Of a stretch of DNA of 18,337 bases, positions 6,266 through 14,049 are shown piece after piece. Origin of the DNA: JBGSYN01 sp041750975 (GTDB lineage: Bacteria; Pseudomonadota; Alphaproteobacteria; Geminicoccales; Geminicoccaceae); assembly GCA_041750975.1 (NCBI GenBank), contig JBGSYN010000109.1, positions 1 through 18,337 on the forward strand. The letters are read 5' to 3'. The first letter of the stretch is position 1, and each line of letters begins with the position of its first letter. Made by a program: the position numbers and the translations under genes. The notes under the pieces are model-generated. The model made no database searches. It saw only the letters and a list, made by a program, of their open reading frames with translations, and was not told the DNA's origin.

Positions 6266-7219
6266 ATGAAGTCAGTTGAAAGAGCGCAATCGCCGGCAGT
6301 TAAAGAAACGAATCCATTGGGAGTCCGCGTCCGCAGTACAATGCGAAGACTTGCATGGCAAAATTCTATGACTATCGCTATTGCCACGAATGTTGTCAAT
6401 TTTGCGCACTCATTAACCAGTATTACAAGGACCAAAAAGCCAAAAAGAAGTGCGGATATATCCAACAATATAGAGGACAGCCTATCTCGTTTGGAGCACT
6501 ATCGAGGTAAATTCGGCCATATTAACGGCTCGTTCTGGGATGGCGCAATCGTTACTTGGGATATATTACTTGAGCGACAATCCGATTTAAACATCGATGG
6601 TGACATTATTGAAATCGGCGTCTTGAAAGGCAAATCGGCAACGCTGCTTGCCTTGCATGCCGCCGATGAAGAGACCTTCGTTCTTGTCGATCCCGCCATG
6701 CGCAACGAAGCAACATCCGCAGTGGCATCGGTCCACCCCACCAACAATGTCGTTATCAAGGAGTTTTCCCAGAACATTCGCCACCATCCGGCGCTGAAAC
6801 CGAAGGGTTTTCGCTGGATCCACATTGATGGGGAACATTCCGGCCCCGCGGTTGTGAACGATCTCGAGATTGCAGCGAAGCTGCTCACGCCCCGTGGGAT
6901 CATCTGTCTCGATGACTTCTTCACGCCGGCCTATCCGCAAATCACCGCAGCAACGTTTGCTTTTCTTGCGGACAATCCGCAATTGACGCTTTTTCTGGTC
7001 GGCTACAATAAAGGTTATATCTGCCACAGTAAAAGCTCTGCTGATTACCTCGCCTTTCTTCGCGATAATGCTGCGGCGAAATTTGCGAAGCGGCAATTTC
7101 CCGTAACATTATGGAAGTCGGCAGCACCGCCCGATTTGAACTGCTTCGGCGTAACGCCCAAGGTGCAGAATACGGTCATGAAGGGACCGGATTGGGCCCC
7201 CAACGAAATCCCGATTTAG
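6266..7219 (+). CDS. Class I SAM-dependent methyltransferase (Methyltransf_24-like)
   Basis: A 317-residue putative methyltransferase that would transfer a methyl group from S-adenosylmethionine to an unknown acceptor. Seen (numbered from this ATG): motif I region IIEIGVLKGKSATLLAL near 114-130, an acidic LVDP at 140-143, FRWIHIDGEHSGPAVVNDLE at 182-201, and LLTPRGIICLDDFF at 206-219, the usual layout of Methyltransf_24 domains. The first 85 or so residues are basic and match nothing I recognise. An in-frame TTG at 6254 is an alternative start; neither has a strong ribosome binding site. It is the only plus-strand gene between 1 and 14915. Its first third is AT-rich, and it lies between two racemase remnants, suggesting acquisition by transfer. 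Confidence 0.82.
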   Translation: MKSVERAQSPAVKETNPLGVRVRSTMRRLAWQNSMTIAIATNVVNFAHSLTSITRTKKPKRSADISNNIEDSLSRLEHYRGKFGHINGSFWDGAIVTWDILLERQSDLNIDGDIIEIGVLKGKSATLLALHAADEETFVLVDPAMRNEATSAVASVHPTNNVVIKEFSQNIRHHPALKPKGFRWIHIDGEHSGPAVVNDLEIAAKLLTPRGIICLDDFFTPAYPQITAATFAFLADNPQLTLFLVGYNKGYICHSKSSADYLAFLRDNAAAKFAKRQFPVTLWKSAAPPDLNCFGVTPKVQNTVMKGPDWAPNEIPI

Positions 7220-7235
7220 CTCAGGCTCGCCTTCG

Positions 7236-7333
7236 CTAAACGACCTCTCGGAACAGCCGCCCCAGCCCTTGAATTGATCCACTGATGTCCCGGCTTGGCG
7301 AAGACACAGCTAAATCATTGGAACAGCGTCAAA
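7236..7333 (-). pseudogene. Degraded 3' end of an Asp/Glu racemase / arylmalonate decarboxylase-family gene (right copy)
   Basis: Minus-strand translation of 7303 downward gives LRQAGTSVDQFKGWG, in register with LRQAGTEPGRVEGWG of the intact protein at 14050-14790. One missing base then shifts the frame to RLFREVV*, matching RLFQTVE* including the stop position. Just before LRQ an in-frame TAG stands where the intact protein has tryptophan, and FDAVP further up may match YDTVA. It occupies nearly all of the gap after the epimerase gene. It ends 16 bases from the stop of the convergent methyltransferase gene. The fragment is short, but identities at about 12 of 22 positions and the shared end make chance unlikely. 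Confidence 0.68.
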
Positions 7334-7354
7334 CCCCGCTGCCCATGTCCTGCT

Positions 7355-8173
7355 CTACCAACGCCTGCCGGCAAGCCTAGTGCCCAAGGCCGGCAAGCCC
7401 GCATCGCGAAGCCAGGCGCATACGGATCGAAACCGGTGTCCCATCGTGACCTGGGCGGTTTCGCCATCCTCGGGCTCGAAGCCTAGATCCTGGCGTAAAT
7501 TGTCCAGATCCCAGCGCATGCCCGGATTGTTCGAGGTCAGGTTATAGACGCCGAAACGGACACTTTCATTATCGATGGCGGCCTCGAACGCGCGGCAAAG
7601 ATCGCGGTCGCTTAGCCACATATTCTGGCCCCAACGACCGAACGGAACCCATGGACCATGCTTATTGTCATGGAGCCTCTGCGAGACACCGATACGAAAG
7701 GCGATGAAGGTCACGCCATAGCGCTCAGCGAACATCTTACCGACCCGTTCGCCAAAGAGCTTCGATGATCCGTAAGGGTTGATTGGCCATGGCGCCATTT
7801 CGCTCGTCAGCGGCTCCTTCCGAAATCGATAGCCGGCAACGACATAATTGGAACTCGCGAATACGACCCTCTTCACGCCATTCAGATGCGACGCCGCCAT
7901 CACGTTGAGCATGAGATCAAGATTGAGCTGACGGATACGCGTCCAATTGGCCCAAGGGCTCGGATCCGCCGCCATATGCACGACCGTATCGACACCCTCG
8001 AACCTGCCTGCCCAACCTTCGTCGTAGAGGCTCAGATCCGCGGTCATGACCGCAGGATCGCGATCCGGATTGAGGCAAAGCAGCCGCAGCTCGTATTTGC
8101 CCGTGGTGCTCAGATACGCCCTTAGCTTCTTGCCGATATTGCCGGTCGCGCCGGTTATCAACACGGTCTTCAT
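7355..8173 (-). CDS. NAD-dependent epimerase/dehydratase family protein (uronate dehydrogenase-like)
   Basis: A 272-residue extended short-chain dehydrogenase acting on a sugar or sugar acid with NAD. Seen: the nucleotide-binding GATGNIG at 8-14, VVHMAAD at 64-70, VVFASSNYV at 103-111 with the active-site serine region, and the catalytic pair Y134/K138 in NPYGSSKLFGE. The size and the FASSN/YGSSKxFGE combination recall uronate dehydrogenases, but I would not assign the substrate. It is the last complete gene of the ABC transporter operon, 46 bases after the second ATPase gene. Its last 15 residues contain a small DNA repeat (two copies of an 11-mer 22 bases apart, 7367-7399), and just downstream lies a racemase remnant, so its tail may have been altered by rearrangement. 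Confidence 0.85.
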   Translation of the reverse strand: MKTVLITGATGNIGKKLRAYLSTTGKYELRLLCLNPDRDPAVMTADLSLYDEGWAGRFEGVDTVVHMAADPSPWANWTRIRQLNLDLMLNVMAASHLNGVKRVVFASSNYVVAGYRFRKEPLTSEMAPWPINPYGSSKLFGERVGKMFAERYGVTFIAFRIGVSQRLHDNKHGPWVPFGRWGQNMWLSDRDLCRAFEAAIDNESVRFGVYNLTSNNPGMRWDLDNLRQDLGFEPEDGETAQVTMGHRFRSVCAWLRDAGLPALGTRLAGRRW

Positions 8174-8219
8174 CGTGTTCGCCCCATCCCGATCCTAAGG
8201 TGCTGCCGATTGAGAATGC

Positions 8220-9227
8220 CTAGCCGGGTTCCCGCAGGCCGAGCAGCGTGGCCAGTTCGCTCTGATCGAACTGAGCCGTCTCCCGATGCAGAAAGCAGCG
8301 GGCGATCTGGCCTCGATCCGGGCGAAAGAACGGTGGGTCCTGCTCGCGGCACTGAAGCATCGCCGAGGGGCAACGGCCGACAAACGCACACCCTTCGGTT
8401 TGCTGATCCTGTTTGTCCTCCCGAAGAACGGGCTGGTTGCGGCCCCAAGCGACATCGAGGTCGGGCCAGGGAATGGAATCGACCAGAAGCCGCGTATAGG
8501 GATGTTCGGGTCGCTCGATCACATGCTCTGCCGGTCCGGCCTCGACGATCCGCCCACGGTAGAGGACCATGATGACGTCGGCAATATGATAGGCCGTCGT
8601 CAGATCGTGAGTGATGTAGATGATCGGGATGTTGAGGTCGTCGTTCAATGTTCTGAGGCTGCCCAGCACGAGTGCCCGCAGCGAGGCGTCGATCATCGAT
8701 ACCGGCTCGTCAGCCACCAGAAGACGCGGCTCCAGAAGAAGTGCTCGCGCCACCATCAGCCGTTGACGCTGACCGCCCGAGAGCTGGTGCGGAAACCGGC
8801 CGAGAGTATCGTCGGGATTGAGGCCGACCCGCTCGCAGGCCTGCTCCATGACCCGGCGCGCCTCCGCGCGCGAACGGGCGAGACCGAATAGGCGCAGGGG
8901 CTCGAGCAAGGCATGGTCGACTCGATAGAACGGGTTGTAGACGGCAAACGGATCCTGAAAGACCGCTTGAACCTCGCGCCGATAGGCTTTGCGACGGCGG
9001 CCCTTGAGCTCGTGCAGAGGTTCGCCGCGATAGCGGATCTCACCCATTGAGGGCTTTTGGAAACCAAGCAACAGCGAGGCCAGCGTCGTCTTGCCGCTGC
9101 CGCTTTCGCCGGCAACAGCAATCACCGGTGCGTGGCCGTCCTCGATCGAGAGACTCAGCGGCTCAAGGGCGAGCAGCGATCCATAATGCTTGCCGACACC
9201 TTCGAGTTCGATCAGGGGTTCGGTCAC
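8220..9227 (-). CDS. Opp/Dpp-type ABC transporter ATP-binding protein (second ATPase, DppF/OppF position)
   Basis: One of two cytoplasmic ATPases powering import by the ABC transporter of this operon; 335 residues. Motifs: Walker A GESGSGKTT at 40-48, Q-loop Q91 in VFQDPF, signature LSGGQRQRL at 149-157, Walker B LLVADEP with E174, switch histidine H207 in ITHDLT. The C-terminal extension contains GCAFVGRCP, the cysteine-bearing region typical of the oligopeptide/dipeptide subfamily. The D-loop region reads VSMIDAS instead of the usual TSALD, as in some DppF-like subunits. The start overlaps the preceding ATPase gene by four bases (ATGA), so the pair is translationally coupled. The substrate class (peptide, nickel or other) cannot be told. 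Confidence 0.95.
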   Translation of the reverse strand: MTEPLIELEGVGKHYGSLLALEPLSLSIEDGHAPVIAVAGESGSGKTTLASLLLGFQKPSMGEIRYRGEPLHELKGRRRKAYRREVQAVFQDPFAVYNPFYRVDHALLEPLRLFGLARSRAEARRVMEQACERVGLNPDDTLGRFPHQLSGGQRQRLMVARALLLEPRLLVADEPVSMIDASLRALVLGSLRTLNDDLNIPIIYITHDLTTAYHIADVIMVLYRGRIVEAGPAEHVIERPEHPYTRLLVDSIPWPDLDVAWGRNQPVLREDKQDQQTEGCAFVGRCPSAMLQCREQDPPFFRPDRGQIARCFLHRETAQFDQSELATLLGLREPG

Positions 9228-10189
9228 CCGAGTTCATCCTGGCGATGGCAGGCTGAGCGATGGCCGCCAAGAGATCCCAACAGGGTCGGGCGTTCGGCGC
9301 GGCAGCGCTCGATAGCCAAACGGCAACGGGGATGAAAGGCGCAGCCATGCGGAAGCAGGCGAAGCGACGGCGTCACCCCGGGAATGCCGGTAATCACACC
9401 GCGATTGCGCAACTTCGGGACGCTCTCGACCAATGCCCTGGTGTAGGGGTTACGCGAGCCCGTCAGCACATCGCGAATGCTACCGATCTCGAACAATCGG
9501 CCTGCATACATTACCGCGAGGCGATCGACGAACTGCGCCATCAGGCCGATGTCGTGGCCGATCAGGATCAAGGACGCACCGGTCTCGGCCTGTTGGCGTC
9601 CGAGCGTCTCCATGACATGGCGCTGGGTCACGACATCGAGCGCACTGGTCGGTTCGTCGGCGACGATGACCTTGGGACGAAGCAGCATGCCCATGGCGAT
9701 GCAAACGCGCTGCTTCATGCCGCCAGAAAGTTCATGCGGATAGAGCTCGGTGACCCGGCTATCGAGATCGACGCCGGCTAGCGCTGCCGCTGCCGCCGCG
9801 TCCATGGCCCGTTGGTCGAGCCCGACTTCATGGTCGACGAGGACATTTTGGATCTGCCGCCCGATTGTCTGTACTGGATTGAGCGAGTTCATCGCCCCTT
9901 GCGGAATGTAGCTGATCGTCCGCAACCGGTGCCCGCGCATCGCCTTGGGCGATATGGTGAGAAGATCGAGCCCGCCGATGGTGGCGCTACCGCCGTCGCA
10001 GCGTCCGGGTGGCTGCAACATCTGAATCAGCGCCAGTGCCGTCGTCGTCTTGCCGGACCCCGATTCGCCGACAATACCGAGACGTTTGCCCGCCGGTATA
10101 TCGAAGCTAATGCCGTCAACCGCGCGGACCGCGCCATCGTCGCTGTTGTAGCTGACCGTAAGATCTCGAACGCTGAGACCGTCGCTCAT
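9224..10189 (-). CDS. Opp/Dpp-type ABC transporter ATP-binding protein (first ATPase, DppD/OppD position)
   Basis: First ATPase of the importer, 321 residues. Walker A GESGSGKTTT begins at 41, the Q-loop glutamine is Q97 in YIPQGAMNSLNP, the signature is LSGGMKQRV at 154-162, Walker B VIVADEPTSALD has E179, and the switch histidine is H212 in LIGHDIG. The oligopeptide-type C-terminal extension with HGCAFHPRCRLAIERC is present; in this subfamily such cysteines can hold an iron-sulfur cluster or disulfide, which the sequence alone cannot decide. It overlaps both neighbouring genes by four bases, so it is tightly coupled within the operon. Confidence 0.95.
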   Translation of the reverse strand: MSDGLSVRDLTVSYNSDDGAVRAVDGISFDIPAGKRLGIVGESGSGKTTTALALIQMLQPPGRCDGGSATIGGLDLLTISPKAMRGHRLRTISYIPQGAMNSLNPVQTIGRQIQNVLVDHEVGLDQRAMDAAAAAALAGVDLDSRVTELYPHELSGGMKQRVCIAMGMLLRPKVIVADEPTSALDVVTQRHVMETLGRQQAETGASLILIGHDIGLMAQFVDRLAVMYAGRLFEIGSIRDVLTGSRNPYTRALVESVPKLRNRGVITGIPGVTPSLRLLPHGCAFHPRCRLAIERCRAERPTLLGSLGGHRSACHRQDELG

Positions 10190-11103
10190 CCGTTCGATCG
10201 CCGCAAACGTGGATTGGCCATCTCATCGAGCCCGGCGGTGCACAAGAACAGGCCGACAAACAGAATGACCAGGACCGCAATGGGCTCGAGAATCCACCAC
10301 CAGAGACCCAGCATGAAGGCGGATTCGTTCATCAGCCAGTAGATCGTCATGCCAAGGGTGGGCTCTGCAGGGGTGCCGAGCCCGAGAGCTTCAAGGCCGA
10401 TGGAGGCGAGGATCGCCTGGGAGACCGCCATGACGAAGCTGGCACCGAGATAGGGCAGGAGATTGGGCATCATCTCGCGAAAGATAATCCGCCAGGTGCC
10501 TGCACCGTTCAACAGGGCCACTTTGACATAAGGCGCCTCGCGCATGACCAGCACCTGGGAGCGGATCTGCCGTGCCGGCTCGCGCCAGGCGAGCAGAGCG
10601 ATGGTCACCGCCATCATTGTCGTGCTCATGCTACTTTGAATGGACGAGGCGATGACGACCAGAACCAGCAGGGTCGGCACGGTGATCAGGACATCGACGC
10701 AGACCCGGACGACATTGTCCACCCAGCCGCCATGATAAGCGGCAACGAACGCGACAACCGTGCCAATCGCTACCCCGAGAAGGCCGGCAACGATCCCGAT
10801 CTTGAGGGTCAGGAGCGTACCGTAAACCAGAACGGCGAGCAGGTCGCGACCCTTGCCGTCGGTGCCGAACGGCCATTCGGCACTGGGTGGCACTGAAGCC
10901 GGTGCGGAGAGCGGAAAGGCACTGTCCCAGTCGACAAAAAGCCGACCGACCAGTGCGAAAACGAGGAGGGCCGCGATCATCGCGGTCCCGATAATCAGAC
11001 TTGGATTGCGGGCGAGGTACGAGCCCCAACGGCCGAGCCCGCTTTGGGATCGGGGACGGGAGACGGCGGCAGACGCTAGGGGTACCCGATCGGCGGCAAT
11101 CAT
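10186..11103 (-). CDS. Opp/Dpp-type ABC transporter permease (DppC/OppC position)
   Basis: Inner-membrane permease of 305 residues, the second of two that form the channel. It has the DppC layout: an N-terminal hydrophobic helix (SLIIGTAMIAALLVFALVG), a periplasmic stretch ending in WPFGTDGKGRDLLA (a family hallmark), then five further hydrophobic segments. The ATPase-coupling EAA loop reads REAPYVKVALLNGAGTWRII. Four-base ATGA overlaps join it to the upstream permease and the downstream ATPase. Nothing is unusual in length or motif order. Confidence 0.94.
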   Translation of the reverse strand: MIAADRVPLASAAVSRPRSQSGLGRWGSYLARNPSLIIGTAMIAALLVFALVGRLFVDWDSAFPLSAPASVPPSAEWPFGTDGKGRDLLAVLVYGTLLTLKIGIVAGLLGVAIGTVVAFVAAYHGGWVDNVVRVCVDVLITVPTLLVLVVIASSIQSSMSTTMMAVTIALLAWREPARQIRSQVLVMREAPYVKVALLNGAGTWRIIFREMMPNLLPYLGASFVMAVSQAILASIGLEALGLGTPAEPTLGMTIYWLMNESAFMLGLWWWILEPIAVLVILFVGLFLCTAGLDEMANPRLRRSNG

Positions 11104-12110
11104 CCCGCAACTCGTTCGTGGCGGACGCGCGGATCAAGCAATGGATAGATCAGATCCATGATTAGCATTGCAATCGCGATCGTGCAGATGAGGATGAAGA
11201 CAATCCCATAGATGACGAAATAATCGAGATGCTGCACGGCACGGAACAATTGTTGGCCGACCCCTGGATAACCGAACACCAGTTCGACCAGGATCGAGCC
11301 TGTAACGACATGACCCAGCGAAAGCGCCAGCAAGGTAATCTGCGGCAGCATCGCGTTGCGCACACCATATTGCAGGAACCGGCGGCGGCTCTTGAGCCCG
11401 AGCGCGGTCGCGAATGTCATGTAGTCCTCACCCTGCACGGTCACCATCATGCCCCGCATCGCAAGCGCCCAGGTCCCGACCGTTGCCAGCAAGATGGAGA
11501 GTGCCGGCAGGATCGAGTGGTACAGGATCTCGAGAATGAAGGAGAGGCTCAAGCTCGGCAACGTCCTGATGCCCATGCCGCCGCTCAATGGAAACCAGTC
11601 GAGTTGATGAGCGAAGACATAGATCAGGACAAGCCCGATCAGGTAGAATGGAATTGCCGAAAAGATCATCAGGAGCGGGACCAGATAACGGAACATCGCC
11701 CAAGAGCCCTGCCAGACGGTGAGCGCGCCCAACACCGAGCCAATAACAAAACCGAGCAGCGTCGCCGTCGTCAAAAGTCCGATCGTCCAGGGCAGCGCTC
11801 CAGCGATCATGTCGATCGTTCGGGATGGGTAATAGGCGATCGAATAGCCGAGATCGAATGTCAGCATGTCGCCTAAATAGTTAAAATACTGGACCAAAAG
11901 GGGCTTATCGAGCCCGAACTTCGCGTTGTAGGCGGCGATCAGCGCATCAAGATTGCTAGCCGCGGCGCCATGCTCGACCTCCGATAACAGTTTGTCCTCG
12001 ATCGGATTGCGCGGCGCCATTTTCGGCACGAAGAAATTGATGGTCGTCGCGATCCAGACGACAAGAAGCAACATCGCGAGGCGCCGTCCGATGAACCGGG
12101 CGACCGTCAT
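11100..12110 (-). CDS. Opp/Dpp-type ABC transporter permease (DppB/OppB position)
   Basis: First permease of the importer, 336 residues from the chosen start. The N-terminal helix (RRLAMLLLVVWIATTINFFV), the long periplasmic loop with KFGLDKPLLVQYFNYLGDML, and the coupling loop GEDYMTFATALGLKSRRRFL followed by RNAMLPQITLLALSLG are typical of DppB proteins; FGYPGVGQQLFRAVQHLDY near the C-terminus is a strong family mark. Two starts are possible: ATG at 12116 leaves only three bases after the GGAG, while ATG at 12110 leaves nine, so I chose the latter. A GC-rich hairpin separates it from the binding protein gene, which would lower permease expression relative to the binding protein. Confidence 0.93.
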   Translation of the reverse strand: MTVARFIGRRLAMLLLVVWIATTINFFVPKMAPRNPIEDKLLSEVEHGAAASNLDALIAAYNAKFGLDKPLLVQYFNYLGDMLTFDLGYSIAYYPSRTIDMIAGALPWTIGLLTTATLLGFVIGSVLGALTVWQGSWAMFRYLVPLLMIFSAIPFYLIGLVLIYVFAHQLDWFPLSGGMGIRTLPSLSLSFILEILYHSILPALSILLATVGTWALAMRGMMVTVQGEDYMTFATALGLKSRRRFLQYGVRNAMLPQITLLALSLGHVVTGSILVELVFGYPGVGQQLFRAVQHLDYFVIYGIVFILICTIAIAMLIMDLIYPLLDPRVRHERVAG

Positions 12111-12137
12111 CTGCATTGACTCCGGCAGGAGAATTAA

Positions 12138-12169
12138 GCGGCGGCGGGCGTTCGAGGTCCCGCCGCTGC
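12138..12169 (-). terminator. GC-rich hairpin between binding protein and permease genes, probable attenuator
   Basis: On the minus strand GCAGCGGCGGG pairs with CCCGCCGCCGC (10 of 11 pairs) around a 10-base loop, followed by TTAATTCT. It starts eight bases after the binding protein stop. Such intercistronic hairpins often stabilise the binding protein mRNA or partly stop transcription, giving more binding protein than permease. The trailing T-run is short, so partial termination or RNA protection is more likely than a full stop. Confidence 0.55.
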
Positions 12170-12177
12170 TTCAATCG

Positions 12178-13965
12178 CTATCCCGCGACCTTCTGCAATC
12201 CATGGAGCACGAGTGGACCGGTCTCGTGCCAGAATGTAGGCGTCGCATAAGGATCTTCGGTGCTCGGCCAGTTGGTCCAATAGGTCTCGTTGAACGGAAT
12301 ACGGTGATAAAATTGCGAAATCGGTGCGGCCACGTGTTCGCTGTACCATATCGTCAGAGCCTGCTTGACCAGTGGCCGGACCGCGGGATCTGCCGGCGGC
12401 AGCGCCTCGATCTGATCGACGATGTCGCTGAACTCATGGTTCTGCCAGCGTGCCGGCCACAGCACGTTCTCGCCGACCGGCCGATACCAGCGCTGATGAT
12501 AAAGGCGCAAGGTATGGTAGGGGTCGTTGACGGTTGCGCCATGGCCCCAAATCCACCAGGCGGCATCCCCATGATAGACGGCGTCGCGATAGCCGGGCCG
12601 GGCATTGGGCGCGACCTCGAAGCCGACGCGACGCAACTGTTCGGCGACCACCGGCCCGAGCGTACTCAATGAATTCGTATGATAGAGATCGCCACCCATC
12701 CGCTTGCCGTTGAGTGTCCAGACGCCGTCGCCGTCCTTGACAGCACCAGCCTCCTCCATCAACGCATCGGCCGCTTCGGTATCGTAGTCGATAACCCGGA
12801 ACTCGACGATCTCGTCGGCCACGTCGGCGAAATTGGGCTCGAGAATAGGATAGCGCGGGAAGGGTACACCGCTTATTTCGGCCGCACCCTCATAGGCGTA
12901 CTGGACCAGCTGCTCGCGATCCAAATAGAGACTGACCGCATGCCTGATGCGCGGGTCCTGCCATTGAGGATCGTCGTGATTGAAGAAGAGCGAGGTCGGC
13001 CACCAATCGATATTGCCGTACGGCGGCTCGAGGCCGGAGAAGGTGGTGATCTTGTCCCCATAGCGTTTGAGAAGATTCTTCATCACCGGCACATGAGCTT
13101 CGAGAATGGTGTCAACCTCGTCATTGACCAATAACTGCGCCGCCTGCTCATGAGTCGTGAACGGCACGAAAATCACCCGCTGCATCGCCGGCAGGTCAAA
13201 GACACCGAGCTCCGCACCCCACCAATCGTCACGGCGGTCGAGAATGATGCGCTCAGGGGTCATTTCGGCGATCGAGAACGCTCCGGTGCCGACCGGCCAA
13301 TCCGGGTGGTTCGGATCCAATGCCGTGAAGGTGCTCAATTCCGAAGGATCGACCGTGCTGTAGACGTGCTCGGGCACGATATGCATGCCCTGGGTGAACC
13401 TCACGGTCAGATAGGTGAAGAACCAGCGAGGATCGGGGTGGGTCAGCTCGACCTTAACAGTATGATCGTCGACTCGGATGATATTCTTGATATCGCGGGC
13501 GAGCTCCGCTGCTTCGCTTTGGTCGCCCGGTCCCTCGCCATTGCGGCGCAGCATATCGAGCGTGTAGATCACGTCGTCGGCATTGAAGTCTTCGCCGTCA
13601 CTCCATTTGACGCCTTCGCGCAAATGGACCGTGACCTCGGTGAAGTCGTCATTGTATTCGAAGCCCTCAGCGAGCCACGGAATCATTTTGTCATCGAGCA
13701 CATTGTAATAATAGAGCGGCTCGAGAACATGGGCTATGCTTGAGCGCAGGTCGAGTCCGGGATGGTAAGGGTTGAAGTCGTTATATTGCGAGAAGGTCGG
13801 GGAGCCGCCCGAAGTCTGGCCGGTGGCGATAAAGGTGTCCTCGCGGGCGACTTCGTCGAGTGCGGTTGCCGGCCCACTCCAGGATAGGATGGCGCCGTAC
13901 GCCAACGCCATTATTCCAAGCCGATACAAAAAACTTGCTTTCTCGGCGCGACCACGAATGATCAT
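12178..13965 (-). CDS. ABC transporter substrate-binding protein, family 5 (peptide/nickel type)
   Basis: A 595-residue extracytoplasmic binding protein. Signal peptide to about residue 36 (GPATA-LDE). Family 5 features: LEPLYYYNVLDDKMIPWLAE near residues 81-100, VTVHLREGVKWSDGEDFNAD near 111-130, WPVGTGAFSIAEM near 238-250, and DPRIRHAVSLYLDREQLVQ near 335-353. It is somewhat longer than the usual 500-550 residues and very rich in tryptophan, especially in the C-terminal half. The ATG follows GGGGGGGTGAG, a strong ribosome binding site. It leads the ABC genes and follows the arylmalonate decarboxylase-like gene by 84 bases. Family 5 proteins bind peptides, nickel, sugars, opines and more, so no ligand is assigned. 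Confidence 0.93.
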   Translation of the reverse strand: MIIRGRAEKASFLYRLGIMALAYGAILSWSGPATALDEVAREDTFIATGQTSGGSPTFSQYNDFNPYHPGLDLRSSIAHVLEPLYYYNVLDDKMIPWLAEGFEYNDDFTEVTVHLREGVKWSDGEDFNADDVIYTLDMLRRNGEGPGDQSEAAELARDIKNIIRVDDHTVKVELTHPDPRWFFTYLTVRFTQGMHIVPEHVYSTVDPSELSTFTALDPNHPDWPVGTGAFSIAEMTPERIILDRRDDWWGAELGVFDLPAMQRVIFVPFTTHEQAAQLLVNDEVDTILEAHVPVMKNLLKRYGDKITTFSGLEPPYGNIDWWPTSLFFNHDDPQWQDPRIRHAVSLYLDREQLVQYAYEGAAEISGVPFPRYPILEPNFADVADEIVEFRVIDYDTEAADALMEEAGAVKDGDGVWTLNGKRMGGDLYHTNSLSTLGPVVAEQLRRVGFEVAPNARPGYRDAVYHGDAAWWIWGHGATVNDPYHTLRLYHQRWYRPVGENVLWPARWQNHEFSDIVDQIEALPPADPAVRPLVKQALTIWYSEHVAAPISQFYHRIPFNETYWTNWPSTEDPYATPTFWHETGPLVLHGLQKVAG

Positions 13966-14001
13966 GGCTCACCCCCCCTGTTTGGTCTGTTATCGGTGAC
14001 G

Positions 14002-14030
14002 CCTTTATCCACCGAAGTGCCCTTTGTCAA
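14002..14030 (-). promoter_or_regulatory. Possible internal promoter for the ABC transporter operon
   Basis: In the 84-base gap before the binding protein gene, a perfect -35 TTGACA (minus strand, 14025-14030) is followed after 17 bases by TAAAGG (14002-14007), a poor -10. GATAAA one base away is an alternative. It would allow the transporter to be expressed apart from the upstream enzyme gene. The call rests on the -35 box and the spacing only. Confidence 0.3.
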
Positions 14031-14049
14031 TCGGATCAAGCGCCACTGT

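Noticed and set aside
7030..7085. Methyltransferase segment ADYLAFLRDN as another copy of the protease/TAXI tail motif
   Set aside because: It resembles NDGLANFLREL but lies well inside a cytoplasmic enzyme, not at an exported tail, and lacks the acidic pair before it.
7215..7240. Inverted repeat TTTAGC/GCTAAA at the convergent gene ends as a bidirectional terminator
   Set aside because: It is formed by the two TAG stop codons and their neighbours (methyltransferase and racemase remnant), has a 14-base loop and is AT-rich, so the stem would be weak.
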